Below are positions 8,226 through 15,246 of a DNA stretch of 24,535 bases, in pieces. Numbering within the stretch: position 1 is the first letter of the stretch; each line of letters starts with the position of its first letter. Origin of the DNA: a virus; IMG/VR virus record IMGVR_UViG_3300027963_000324, positions 1-24,535 of that record; one strand, 5' to 3'. The notes below the pieces were generated by a model. That model had not been told where the DNA came from, did not search any database, and saw only the letters and a program-made list of their open reading frames with translations. The translations under genes and the position numbers were made by a program.

Positions 8226-8642
8226 ATGCAACTCGCTAATCAAGATCTGGTCATTAAAGACCACACAGAGTGGTTTCCTAACACTTCGTTTGGCGACCGT
8301 GGCCCATCGCTCGATTGGATTGCCGAACAGGGTTACTATGTCATCTCGGTTTGGAAGCCATACAACCACGCAACTGAAAAGTTGGTTTCTGCCGCTCCGC
8401 ATCTGTTTGACGGAATGTGCTGTCTGGTTGACGTTGAGCCATTGACTGCTGACGAGCTCCAGGCTCGCATTGACACGCAATGGCAGGTCATTCGCACTCA
8501 GCGCAACCAGATGCTTAAGGATACGGACTGGACGCAATTGGAAGACTCCCCCGTTGGCAAAGCAAAATGGGCGGCGTACCGGCAAGAGCTTCGTGATATA
8601 ACTACGCAAGATGATCCGTTTGACATCACTTGGCCGAAATGA
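8226..8642 (+). CDS. Phage tail assembly chaperone-like protein
   Basis: A 138-aa protein whose C-terminal part (about residues 80-138) contains RTQRNQMLKDTDWTQLEDSP, a segment with GKAKWAAYRQELRDI, and the ending DPFDITWP. That is the signature of the tail-assembly-chaperone-like family (PF16778 type), often encoded next to tail fibre genes. The N-terminal 80 residues (SLDWIAEQGYYVISVWKPYN) resemble accessory domains in such proteins. It plausibly helps fold or assemble the preceding lectin fibre. ATG 8226 follows GAGG just before the upstream TAA. The stop overlaps the next ATG (ATGA). Confidence 0.8.
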   Translation: MQLANQDLVIKDHTEWFPNTSFGDRGPSLDWIAEQGYYVISVWKPYNHATEKLVSAAPHLFDGMCCLVDVEPLTADELQARIDTQWQVIRTQRNQMLKDTDWTQLEDSPVGKAKWAAYRQELRDITTQDDPFDITWPK

Positions 8643-8860
8643 ACTTTTTTGGTGGTTCGTTTTTTAGCGGAAGTTTTTTTGAGACTGTAGCTGGTACATT
8701 TTTTGGCGGACAGTTTTTCAGCGGCGGCTTTTTTCAGACGGCCTACAACACTTACTTTAGCGGGCCGTTTTTCAGCGGCGGGTTTTTTGATTCTGTGGTG
8801 GTCGGTGCAGACCAATTGTTGATTAAACTTCGGTCATTCACCGAAAGAAGGAGATTTTGA
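8639..8860 (+). CDS. Phe/Gly-rich 18-residue-repeat miniprotein
   Basis: A 73-aa protein in which 19 residues are Phe and 12 Gly. Residues 3-56 form three 18-residue repeats of the pattern [FY]F(G/S)G-x-FFSG(S/G)FF followed by eight more residues: units start at residues 3, 21 and 39. The tail (residues 57-73) is basic and hydrophilic, ending in ERRRF. It is coupled to the upstream gene by ATGA and has no strong ribosome site. An in-frame TTG at 8630 is possible but less likely. Function unknown. The 5-residue sub-period with paired aromatics suggests a small beta-solenoid or an aggregation-prone adhesive strip (inference). I recall similar FFGG-repeat phage miniproteins without assigned function. 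Confidence 0.72.
   Translation: MNFFGGSFFSGSFFETVAGTFFGGQFFSGGFFQTAYNTYFSGPFFSGGFFDSVVVGADQLLIKLRSFTERRRF
8645..8806 (+). repeat. Three 54-bp tandem coding repeats
   Basis: Units at 8645-8698, 8699-8752 and 8753-8806 each encode 18 residues with FF pairs at matching positions. The DNA carries runs of six or seven T residues (TTT TTT codons), making it prone to slippage. Confidence 0.72.
8848..8853 (+). promoter_or_regulatory. Shine-Dalgarno AAGGAG deciding the 8860 start
   Basis: AAGGAG lies 6 bases before ATG 8860 and favours that codon over the in-frame TTG at 8857. Confidence 0.7.
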
Positions 8861-9165
8861 TGGCTATTAACCTCAAAGCAATTACCTCGGTAATGGGCTA
8901 CCAGCAGATCACAAGTCTGAGTTCTGCTACCAAATTGACCGTACCGCCCCGCGATATAAGCGGATTGATTGGATCCCCTCGGATTGCTATCATTACGCCC
9001 GAAACGCAAGCCGTGCGCTGGCGTGACGATGGCGTAGCTCCAACCGCAAGCGTTGGGATGCCGTTGGCCGCTGGTGTTACGCTACAGTATGACGGTGATC
9101 TGTCGCAGATTCAGTTCATTGAGCAAACTGCCAGCGCCAAGTTGAACATCACTTACTATTCTTGA
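8860..9165 (+). CDS. Small conserved phage structural-region protein
   Basis: A 101-aa protein, probably all-beta, with TPETQAVRWRDDGVAPTASV at about residues 46-65 and AAGVTLQYDGDLSQIQFIEQ at about 70-89. It ends in AKLNITYYS. I recall this RWRDDG...TASVGMPL pattern from many phage genomes, always unnamed, in the head/tail gene region. It looks like a compact beta-barrel virion component, but this is inference. A strong AAGGAG ribosome site and a TGATG overlap with the previous gene support the start. Confidence 0.75.
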   Translation: MAINLKAITSVMGYQQITSLSSATKLTVPPRDISGLIGSPRIAIITPETQAVRWRDDGVAPTASVGMPLAAGVTLQYDGDLSQIQFIEQTASAKLNITYYS

Positions 9166-9172
9166 GGCCAAA

Positions 9173-9661
9173 ATGCAAGTCTCTAACGACACAACCTCAG
9201 TTGACCCAATTGAGTACATTACCAAGCAGTTGCCCAAGGACTTGGTGCAGTTGCTACAGGTGCGTGACGAGTTGGCTGTTCGCCAAGGTGCTTTGTCTGC
9301 GGCTCAAGATGCCATGACTGACCGCGAAGCGGCCAGACAAGAATTGGCTGCGGCTCGTGAAGAAGCAAACGGATTACGGGCTGAAGCAAAGACCGACCGC
9401 GATGCCGCTAGGCTAGAGTTGTACAACGCCAAAGCAAAAGTTAAAGATACTACTGCACAAGCTAACGCTGCGCTTGCTGCTGCGGTAAACCGTGAGATCG
9501 CGGTTGAGTCGCGAGAAAAAGCGGTGGCAGATCGTGAGGCTTATCAGACTGCGGCCCAGGTTGAGATTGACAGCCAACAGGCTGATCTGAAAGCCAAGAC
9601 CGCCGCCTTGGACGCTCGCATAAAAGCGTTTCAAGATAAAGTTGCTGCACTTACTGCGTAG
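9173..9661 (+). CDS. Coiled-coil protein, unknown function
   Basis: A 162-aa protein, nearly all helical. From about residue 30 to the end it is rich in Ala, Glu, Arg and Asp with heptad-like spacing (REAARQELAAAREEANGLRA, then VESREKAVADREAY). The N-terminal 30 residues contain DPIEYITKQLPKDLVQLLQV. There is no membrane segment. Coiled coils between fibre genes can act as trimerisation or assembly factors, but no specific family is recognised. The ribosome site GAGG overlaps the upstream TGA stop. Confidence 0.68.
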   Translation: MQVSNDTTSVDPIEYITKQLPKDLVQLLQVRDELAVRQGALSAAQDAMTDREAARQELAAAREEANGLRAEAKTDRDAARLELYNAKAKVKDTTAQANAALAAAVNREIAVESREKAVADREAYQTAAQVEIDSQQADLKAKTAALDARIKAFQDKVAALTA

Positions 9662-9669
9662 GAAAAATC

Positions 9670-10173
9670 ATGCCCGCTGTGTCTCTTTCAATTTTTGGTG
9701 GTGTTGGGGCGCAGTTTTTTGACAACAACGGCGTTCCGCTATCCGGTGGCAAGATTTACACCTACGAGGCGGGCACAACAACGCCATTAGCCACGTACAC
9801 CTCATCGTCTGGCAGCACCGCGCACACCAACCCAATTATTCTTAATTCTGCTGGGCGTGTGCCTAGCGGCGGTGAAATTTGGAATCAGTTACGGTTGTAC
9901 AAGTTTGTGCTTGAAACCAGCACAAATGTTTTAATTGCCTCATACGACAATGTAGGGAGCAGCTTCAACGCCACCGCAATCATTGCCAATTTCACCGGCA
10001 ACGGCTCCACGGTTGCATTTACGTTGGCAAGCGCCCCTGCGGGTGAGAATTCCACCAACGTGTACATCAACGGTGTGTACCAGCAAAAGAACACGTACAG
10101 CGTTGCGGGTGCTGTTCTTACATTCTCTCAAGCACCTCCAGTTACTTCAACTATTGAAGTCAACTACGTCTAA
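9670..10173 (+). CDS. Tailspike/fibre anchor-like protein
   Basis: A 167-aa protein. Residues 1-90 carry QFFDNNGVPLSGGKIYTYEA, then GTTTPLATYT and NPIILNSAGRVP, the pattern seen at the N-termini of P22-type tailspikes (head-binding domain) and many fibres. Residues 100-167 form a second beta unit with FTGNGSTVAFTL and TNVYINGVYQQKNTYSVAG. No catalytic domain follows; the beta-helix protein is encoded two genes downstream. It is likely an adaptor joining adhesins to the virion (inference). The site TAGGA upstream overlaps the previous stop. Confidence 0.78.
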   Translation: MPAVSLSIFGGVGAQFFDNNGVPLSGGKIYTYEAGTTTPLATYTSSSGSTAHTNPIILNSAGRVPSGGEIWNQLRLYKFVLETSTNVLIASYDNVGSSFNATAIIANFTGNGSTVAFTLASAPAGENSTNVYINGVYQQKNTYSVAGAVLTFSQAPPVTSTIEVNYV

Positions 10174-10182
10174 GGAACAATT

Positions 10183-10932
10183 ATGGCCGATACTAAAATT
10201 TCCGCTCTTACGGCGGCGACAACTCCTCTGGCGGGGACAGAAGTACTGCCAATTGTTCAATCTGGAGCTACGGTTAAAGTCGCAAACAATGATTTGCGCC
10301 CAAAACAAATTCAATCAAATGCAACTAGCGGTGTGTTGCAAGTTGCCGGACCTACTGCTGCTGCGACCCGCGTAATGACGACGCCAGACGCAAATTTTAC
10401 GGTGGCTCGCACTGATGCGGCACAATCGTTTACTGGCAATCAAACATTAAGTACCGGCAACTTGGTTATTGGCACTTCGGGCGGAGGCGTCGACTTTTCT
10501 GCCACACCGGGCACCGGCACAAGCGAGTTGCTGGCTGACTATGAAGAAGGCACTTTTACCCCGCAATTGTTTTTTGGTGCTACTGAAATATCGGTATATA
10601 ACGCACAAGCAGGCTGGTATACAAAAGTAGGCAACACAGTGTATTTCACAGTGTTTATTCAAGTGCAGCAAAAAGGCGCTGGAACTGGTGCGGTTACTGT
10701 TCGTAATTTACCATTTACCTCTCAATCTTCAAATGACCACAAGTATTCTTTTAGCGTTACAGGTCAAAGTTTGACGTTGCTTACTGGCGCATTGTTTGGT
10801 GTCATGGATCAAAACACAACGCAAGTTGGTATTTTTCAGACTGACTCAACAGGCGGCGTTGCATTAACTGATGCGGCATTTACCACATTCAGTAACGACA
10901 ACGTAATCGTCACTGGCACATATCAAGTCTAA
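10183..10932 (+). CDS. Tail fibre-like protein
   Basis: A 249-aa protein beginning MADTKISALTAATTPLAGTE, a common short N-terminal fibre module. It is followed by a Thr/Ala-rich shaft (AATRVMTTPDANFTVARTDA, then LVIGTSGGGVDFSA) and a C-terminal beta domain from about residue 115 (LLADYEEGTFTPQLFFG, WYTKVGNTVYFTVFIQ, TGAVTVRNLPFTS). The EEGTFTP...YTKVGN...LPF pattern recurs at the tips of phage fibres. It is probably a receptor-binding protein. It starts at ATG after AAGGA that merges with the preceding TAA (TAAGGA). No enzymatic motif is seen. Confidence 0.78.
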   Translation: MADTKISALTAATTPLAGTEVLPIVQSGATVKVANNDLRPKQIQSNATSGVLQVAGPTAAATRVMTTPDANFTVARTDAAQSFTGNQTLSTGNLVIGTSGGGVDFSATPGTGTSELLADYEEGTFTPQLFFGATEISVYNAQAGWYTKVGNTVYFTVFIQVQQKGAGTGAVTVRNLPFTSQSSNDHKYSFSVTGQSLTLLTGALFGVMDQNTTQVGIFQTDSTGGVALTDAAFTTFSNDNVIVTGTYQV

Positions 10933-10940
10933 GGATTATT

Positions 10941-12656
10941 ATGGCGCTCACTAAAGCTAGCTACTCAATGGTAAGCGGAACGCCAATCAGCGTTCTGGAT
11001 TACGGTGCTGACCCAACAGGCGCTGCAAACAGCACTGCTGCATTTCAACTTGCCGTAAATGAGGCTATTTCCCGCGCTGCATCATTGGCTGCTGGGGGTT
11101 CGGTAATTGACCCTACTTTTGTAGCAACACCAAATGTTGTTATCCATTTTCCAAGTGGTAAATATTTACTCTCAGACGCAACTGGCGTAGATATTCCACC
11201 ACAAGCTGGAAGTGCTTTAGTCCAGGCGTGTATCACTTTTTCCTCGGATGAGGGCGGTGCCACTATTGTTGGAAATGTTACAAATATAGGGTTTAACTTT
11301 ACTGGTGGTGGATACAGAAACAAGTTTTCAAATATTTTATTTGCAAAGTTTGGAACTGCTATTCGCTTTGACACAAACAATAAAAACGAGTCATTTTTAC
11401 AGATTGACTCTTGCCGTTCGCAGAGTAATGACATTTTTATTGATACTGTAAGTTATGCAGAATCTCGGTCAACAATGATTGACATCCGCAATACTTATTG
11501 CGATGACACCCGAGTTTTTGTAAAGCATTACACCGATCACATGACAATTCGTGATTGCTGGATGTACGCCAAAAAAGACTCTTACGATGCGCTTTTGTAC
11601 TTGTCAGGCGATGGTAATGTCAATCTCTACGACAACTTCATGATTCCGTTTGGTTCTCAAATTCCAAACCCTCAGAACGCTCGTTGGATTGACTTTGTTT
11701 CTGAAAGTGCCCAAAGCACAATGACAGATCGAAGCGTTAAATTTCTAAACATCCGTGGTTGCCGAATGTCTTTAGAAAGCGCACGACCGTTTATTTGGAC
11801 GTATTCAAACACACCCCCCGGCCCACCCAATGCCATATCTTCAATCACGATTGAAGACAGCTACATTGGCGGCACTGGCGGCGCGTCCGTCATCACTTAC
11901 AAAACGGGATACCCTGGCAGCGTCAATCTTAAAAACTGCAAGGTTCTTTCTGCTCCGTTGATTGTCAGCGTTGATGCAGGCAATACAACCTACCCAGAAC
12001 CAAGTGTTGCAATTGGTGGAGGTGGGTTTTTAACCTATCACACAATCATGGTAGATGAAGCAACTCGCCTTTCTCAAAATAACAGCTTCACGATCAATCT
12101 TGGAAACTTGATTGACCCCAATCTGATGCCATTTTATGTGGACACCACCACACAAACGTCTAAATACAAGACAACTTTTCCTTGGGAAGTTCCTTCCGAC
12201 TATCGGATGCGTGCTGAAACAAACACAGGAACAACTGTCAAAACATCGTTCCCAATTTTCTTTGACTACAACCCGGCGGTTGCCAATAGAGACATTTGCT
12301 CTTTCATTCTTGTGACGGTAGGCAATGGAAACAGCGCGTTGTCAACATATCGGGCGCAGTCTACGTGCTTGGTGACAATCGTCGGTGGATTTACAGCTTC
12401 TGCTGAAAAAAGAATCATCACCACTGTTTTGCAAAACGCGCAAGGCGGCATCGCATACGCGATTTCCGCAAATCCAACTGTGACTTGGAATGCAACAGGT
12501 ACAGACACAATAGCTTTTGCAGGTTCTGGAACAACACAGGAGACAATCGATATGGTGTGGAACTCGACAAGCGCGAGTGTTTCTTGGGCTTACATCATTC
12601 CGTTGTCCGGCATAAGGCCAAATCAACCATCTCTGCAACAATTTAACGTCTGGTAA
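10941..12656 (+). CDS. Tailspike with pectate-lyase-like beta-helix (putative depolymerase)
   Basis: A 571-aa protein. The N-terminal motif ISVLDYGADPTGAANSTAAF at about residues 17-36 is the classic start of a right-handed parallel beta-helix of the Pectate_lyase_3 / GH28-like group. The middle (about 100-360) has repeated rungs such as FLQIDSCRS, TMIDIRNTYC, MTIRDCWMY and ITIEDSYIGG. The C-terminal 200 residues form a different, probably beta-sandwich, module. Such spikes bind and often cleave capsule or O-antigen. Catalytic residues cannot be assigned by eye. It lacks a P22-like head-binding domain, which occurs instead in the separate gene at 9670. The ribosome site is TAAGGA. Confidence 0.85.
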   Translation: MALTKASYSMVSGTPISVLDYGADPTGAANSTAAFQLAVNEAISRAASLAAGGSVIDPTFVATPNVVIHFPSGKYLLSDATGVDIPPQAGSALVQACITFSSDEGGATIVGNVTNIGFNFTGGGYRNKFSNILFAKFGTAIRFDTNNKNESFLQIDSCRSQSNDIFIDTVSYAESRSTMIDIRNTYCDDTRVFVKHYTDHMTIRDCWMYAKKDSYDALLYLSGDGNVNLYDNFMIPFGSQIPNPQNARWIDFVSESAQSTMTDRSVKFLNIRGCRMSLESARPFIWTYSNTPPGPPNAISSITIEDSYIGGTGGASVITYKTGYPGSVNLKNCKVLSAPLIVSVDAGNTTYPEPSVAIGGGGFLTYHTIMVDEATRLSQNNSFTINLGNLIDPNLMPFYVDTTTQTSKYKTTFPWEVPSDYRMRAETNTGTTVKTSFPIFFDYNPAVANRDICSFILVTVGNGNSALSTYRAQSTCLVTIVGGFTASAEKRIITTVLQNAQGGIAYAISANPTVTWNATGTDTIAFAGSGTTQETIDMVWNSTSASVSWAYIIPLSGIRPNQPSLQQFNVW

Positions 12657-12666
12657 AGGAGTCATC

Positions 12667-12954
12667 ATGGCACTTAGGCAAACAATCACAAAAACCTGTC
12701 CTTCAATTGCTTTGTTTGATGGGGTAAAAGTTGAATCTAATCCTGTTACTGTTTCAGATGTTTTTTACATTAAGGTTGAGGCAGTCACTGGAACAAAAGA
12801 AAAAGCAAATTGTTCTGTTTCTTTTACAGGTGAAAAAATTAAAATTCAAAAAATGTTTGAGTTCACCCCGTCAATGATGGCTGGAAACTTTATCGCGCAA
12901 GCATACGCGCACTTAAAAACCCTGCCAGAATTCGCTAGCGCAACTGACTGCTAA
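12667..12954 (+). CDS. Small protein of unknown function
   Basis: A 95-aa protein with a strong AAAGGAG ribosome site directly after the tailspike stop. The sequence alternates beta-type stretches (DVFYIKVEAVTGTKEKANCS) with a C-terminal helix containing MMAGNFIAQAYAHLKTLPEF. It has three cysteines (C14, C49, C95). I do not recognise a family. Position between tailspike and scaffold suggests a virion or assembly role. Confidence 0.65.
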   Translation: MALRQTITKTCPSIALFDGVKVESNPVTVSDVFYIKVEAVTGTKEKANCSVSFTGEKIKIQKMFEFTPSMMAGNFIAQAYAHLKTLPEFASATDC

Positions 12955-12966
12955 AAAGGAAATATC

Positions 12967-13218
12967 ATGACTCTCGAAAAAATCATCTCTGTTGATCTGA
13001 TTGAAATTGTCGAATCTGGCATTATTCAAGTCCGTACCAAGACCGCCATTAAAGAAGATGGCGTTGAGATCAGCAGCAACTTTCACCGCCACGTTGTCGT
13101 GCCCGGTGCTGACGTAAGTGGTGAAGATGCCAAAGTGCAAGCTATTGCTGCATCTATCCACACTGCTGAAGTTGTTGAAGCATATAGACTTGCACAACTT
13201 GACAAAACCCTTGCATAA
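12967..13218 (+). CDS. Small conserved phage protein of unknown function
   Basis: An 83-aa protein with AAAAGGA before its ATG. The pattern is VDLIEIVESGIIQVRTKTAI at about residues 9-28, then FHRHVVVPGADVSGEDAKVQ at about 39-58, and a C-terminal helix (HTAEVVEAYRLAQ). I recall VQVRTKT...HRHVVxPG...VxAI as a recurring unnamed phage miniprotein. The predicted shape is a beta-hairpin sheet plus helix. Just upstream of scaffold and coat it may be a structural accessory, but no function can be assigned. Confidence 0.72.
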   Translation: MTLEKIISVDLIEIVESGIIQVRTKTAIKEDGVEISSNFHRHVVVPGADVSGEDAKVQAIAASIHTAEVVEAYRLAQLDKTLA

Positions 13219-13219
13219 T
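13191..13219 (+). promoter_or_regulatory. Weak sigma70-like promoter candidate before scaffold gene
   Basis: TGCACA (13191-13196, 4/6 of the -35 consensus) is separated by 17 bases from CATAAT (13214-13219, 5/6 of the -10 consensus). It lies in the end of the upstream gene. Transcription would begin near 13226, leading into the scaffold and coat genes. Sequence match only. Confidence 0.25.
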
Positions 13220-13243
13220 ACTGTACCGGCCCAGCAGACCGGG

Positions 13244-13257
13244 GAATCTTAGGATTC
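13244..13257 (+). promoter_or_regulatory. Hairpin presenting the scaffold gene ribosome site
   Basis: GAATC TTAG GATTC forms a perfect 5-bp stem with a 4-base loop. The Shine-Dalgarno AGGA (13251-13254) spans the loop end and the stem, 6 bases before ATG 13261. It could tune scaffold translation. A second small inverted pair CCGG/CCGG sits just upstream (13226-13229 and 13239-13242). Confidence 0.45.
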
Positions 13258-13260
13258 AAA

Positions 13261-13998
13261 ATGTCGGAAGAAGTAGCGATTGAAGCGGAAGTAGCGCCCG
13301 CGCCGGAACTGGAAGCCACGGCGGCCCCGGAACCTGTAGTAGATACGCCGGAAGTTGCGCCCAAGACATTCTCGCAAGAGGAACTTGATGCCGCGATTCA
13401 AAAACGTCTCGCAAGAGAACAGCGAAAGTGGGAGCGTGAGCGTCAAGCACCGCCGCCCGTTGCCGTTGATGTCCCGCCCGTAGATCAGTTTGATTCGGTC
13501 GATGCTTACGCAGAAGCCAAAGCAATCAAGCTAATCGAGCAGCGAGAACAGCATCGTCAACAGACGGAGATTCTTGAGGCATACCACGAACGTGAGGAAG
13601 AGGCTCGGTCCAAATACGATGACTTTGAACAAGTTGCGTACAACCCAACCCTCAAAATCACGACCGTGATGGCGCAAGCGATTCAAGCCTCTGATGCTGG
13701 CCCTGATGTAGCTTACTACCTCGGGTCCAATCCAAAAGAGACAGATCGCATTTCCCGTCTTAGCCCGATCTTGCAAGCAAAGGAGATTGGACGCATTGAG
13801 GCTAAAATAGCCAACGATGTCCCGGTCAAACGTACTACGTCCGCGCCCGCACCGATTAGTCCGGTAACTGCCAGAACTTCAGGCAATCCGAGTTACGACA
13901 CGACGGACCCCCGGTCCACCAAAACGATGTCTGCCTCGGAATGGATTGAAGCAGAACGGCTGCGCCAGACTAAGAAATGGCAAGCTCAGAATCGCTAA
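13261..13998 (+). CDS. Capsid scaffolding protein
   Basis: A 245-aa hydrophilic, helical protein immediately before the coat gene. The N-terminus is acidic and Ala/Glu/Pro-rich (residues 1-35). A coiled-coil FSQEELDAAIQKRLAREQRK follows at 37-56, and a second Glu/Arg/Gln-rich helix spans about 88-120. The C-terminus has MSASEWIEAERLRQTKKW at about 223-240, a basic amphipathic helix like the coat-binding end of P22 gp8 (303 aa). The protein would guide coat assembly and leave the procapsid. Start ATG follows AGGA held in a small hairpin. Confidence 0.88.
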   Translation: MSEEVAIEAEVAPAPELEATAAPEPVVDTPEVAPKTFSQEELDAAIQKRLAREQRKWERERQAPPPVAVDVPPVDQFDSVDAYAEAKAIKLIEQREQHRQQTEILEAYHEREEEARSKYDDFEQVAYNPTLKITTVMAQAIQASDAGPDVAYYLGSNPKETDRISRLSPILQAKEIGRIEAKIANDVPVKRTTSAPAPISPVTARTSGNPSYDTTDPRSTKTMSASEWIEAERLRQTKKWQAQNR

Positions 13999-14014
13999 CT
14001 TTTAAGGAATTACC

Positions 14015-15226
14015 ATGTCAAATAGCATTCTTACGATTGACATGATCACCAGGAAGGCCCTGGAGATCTTGGAAAACAATCTGGTTCTTACCCGTAACGT
14101 CAACCGTCAGTACGACGACAGCTTTGCTGTTGAAGGCGCAAAGATCGGTTCGACCCTGCGTATTCGTCTGCCCGATCGCGCTCTGGTGACCGACGGTGCT
14201 GCCCTGCAAGTTCAGGACGACAACGAGCAGTTCACAACCCTGACCGTGGCTTCGCAGAAGCATATCGGCGTGAACTTTACGTCTGCCGAACTGACAATGC
14301 AGTTGGATGACTTTGCAGAGCGCGTCCTCAAGCCGCGTATCTCGCAGTTGGCCTCTAGCATTGACGCTGACGTTGCCAATGCTTACAAAGCAATTGGTAA
14401 CACGGTTGGCACCCCAGGCACCACGCCAGGAACCTCGCTCGTTTTGTTGCAAGCGCAGCAGAAGCTGAACGAGAACGCCGCTGTGATGTCGCCACGTTAT
14501 GCAACGGTTAACCCCGCTGCCAACGCTGGTCTGGTTGAAGGCATGAAGGGTCTGTTCAATCCTACGGACACAATCTCCAAGCAGTTTAAGAACGGCATGA
14601 TGGGGACTGGTGTTCTTGGGTTTGACGAGATCAATATGTCTCAGTCGATCAAGCAGCACACCACGGGTAACTTCCCTGTTTCGCCTATTGTTTCTTCTAG
14701 CGCCACGTTTGCTGAAGGTCAATCGACCCTCGCCATTACGTTCTCTAGCGGGACCAAGACGGTTAAGCAAGGCGACGTGTTCACCATTGCTAACGTGTAC
14801 GCTGTTAACCCACAGACCCGTGAGTCAACTGGCAGTTTGCAGCAGTTCGTTGTGACCGCTGACAACAGCGTGACCTCGGGCACTGCAATGACCTTGGCAA
14901 TTTCTCCGGCGCTTTACACGTCGGCAAATGCTTTGGCTACCATTGATGCGTTCCCAGCCACCAGCGCGGTTATCACGTTTGTTGGAACTGCATCAACTCA
15001 GTACCCACAGAACTTGGTCTACCACAAAGACGCAATCACGTTTGCCACGGCTGACTTGTTGCTGCCGCAGGGTGTTGATATGGCTGCCCGCGCAGTGCAT
15101 AACGGTATTTCGTTGCGTGTCGTGCGCCAGTACGATATTAACAACGACCGTCTGCCATGTCGTATTGACGTTCTGTATGGCTTCAGCACGATTCGTCCGC
15201 AGATGGCTTGCCGCGTCTGGGGTTAA
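14015..15226 (+). CDS. Major capsid (coat) protein, P22 gp5-like
   Basis: A 403-aa protein of the P22 gene-5 coat family (HK97-like fold; P22 gp5 is 430 aa). Hallmarks are the N-terminus SILTIDMITRKALEILENNL, a VNRQYDDSFAVEGAKIGSTL segment at about 28-47, VGVNFTSAEL-like IGVNFTSAELTMQLDDFAER at about 85-104, and a C-terminal IDVLYGFSTIRPQMACRV. An insertion around residues 220-340 is beta-rich and Thr/Ser-heavy, where P22 carries its I-domain. The ribosome site AAGGA precedes ATG. It is followed by a small beta-rich gene in the same transcript and then a terminator. Confidence 0.94.
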   Translation: MSNSILTIDMITRKALEILENNLVLTRNVNRQYDDSFAVEGAKIGSTLRIRLPDRALVTDGAALQVQDDNEQFTTLTVASQKHIGVNFTSAELTMQLDDFAERVLKPRISQLASSIDADVANAYKAIGNTVGTPGTTPGTSLVLLQAQQKLNENAAVMSPRYATVNPAANAGLVEGMKGLFNPTDTISKQFKNGMMGTGVLGFDEINMSQSIKQHTTGNFPVSPIVSSSATFAEGQSTLAITFSSGTKTVKQGDVFTIANVYAVNPQTRESTGSLQQFVVTADNSVTSGTAMTLAISPALYTSANALATIDAFPATSAVITFVGTASTQYPQNLVYHKDAITFATADLLLPQGVDMAARAVHNGISLRVVRQYDINNDRLPCRIDVLYGFSTIRPQMACRVWG

Positions 15227-15246
15227 TTTAATTTAAGGAAATTATT

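Noticed and set aside
8630-8700. Programmed frameshift joining the chaperone-like gene and the Phe-rich gene at T runs
   Set aside because: The upstream stop (8640-8642) comes before the first T6 run and an ATGA start overlap explains the junction without a slip.
13199-13227. Perfect TTGACA (13199-13204) as a -35 box before the scaffold gene
   Set aside because: No acceptable -10 hexamer occurs at 15-19 bases; the nearby CATAAT is only 9 bases away. CATAAT fits better with the weaker TGCACA upstream.
14018-14770. 250-codon open frame on the minus strand opposite the coat gene
   Set aside because: It mirrors the biased codon use of the coat gene, has no ribosome site and its product looks like antisense translation (Arg/Leu/His-rich). 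Same reasoning for minus-strand frames at 2744-3262, 8034-8609 and 23401-24003.
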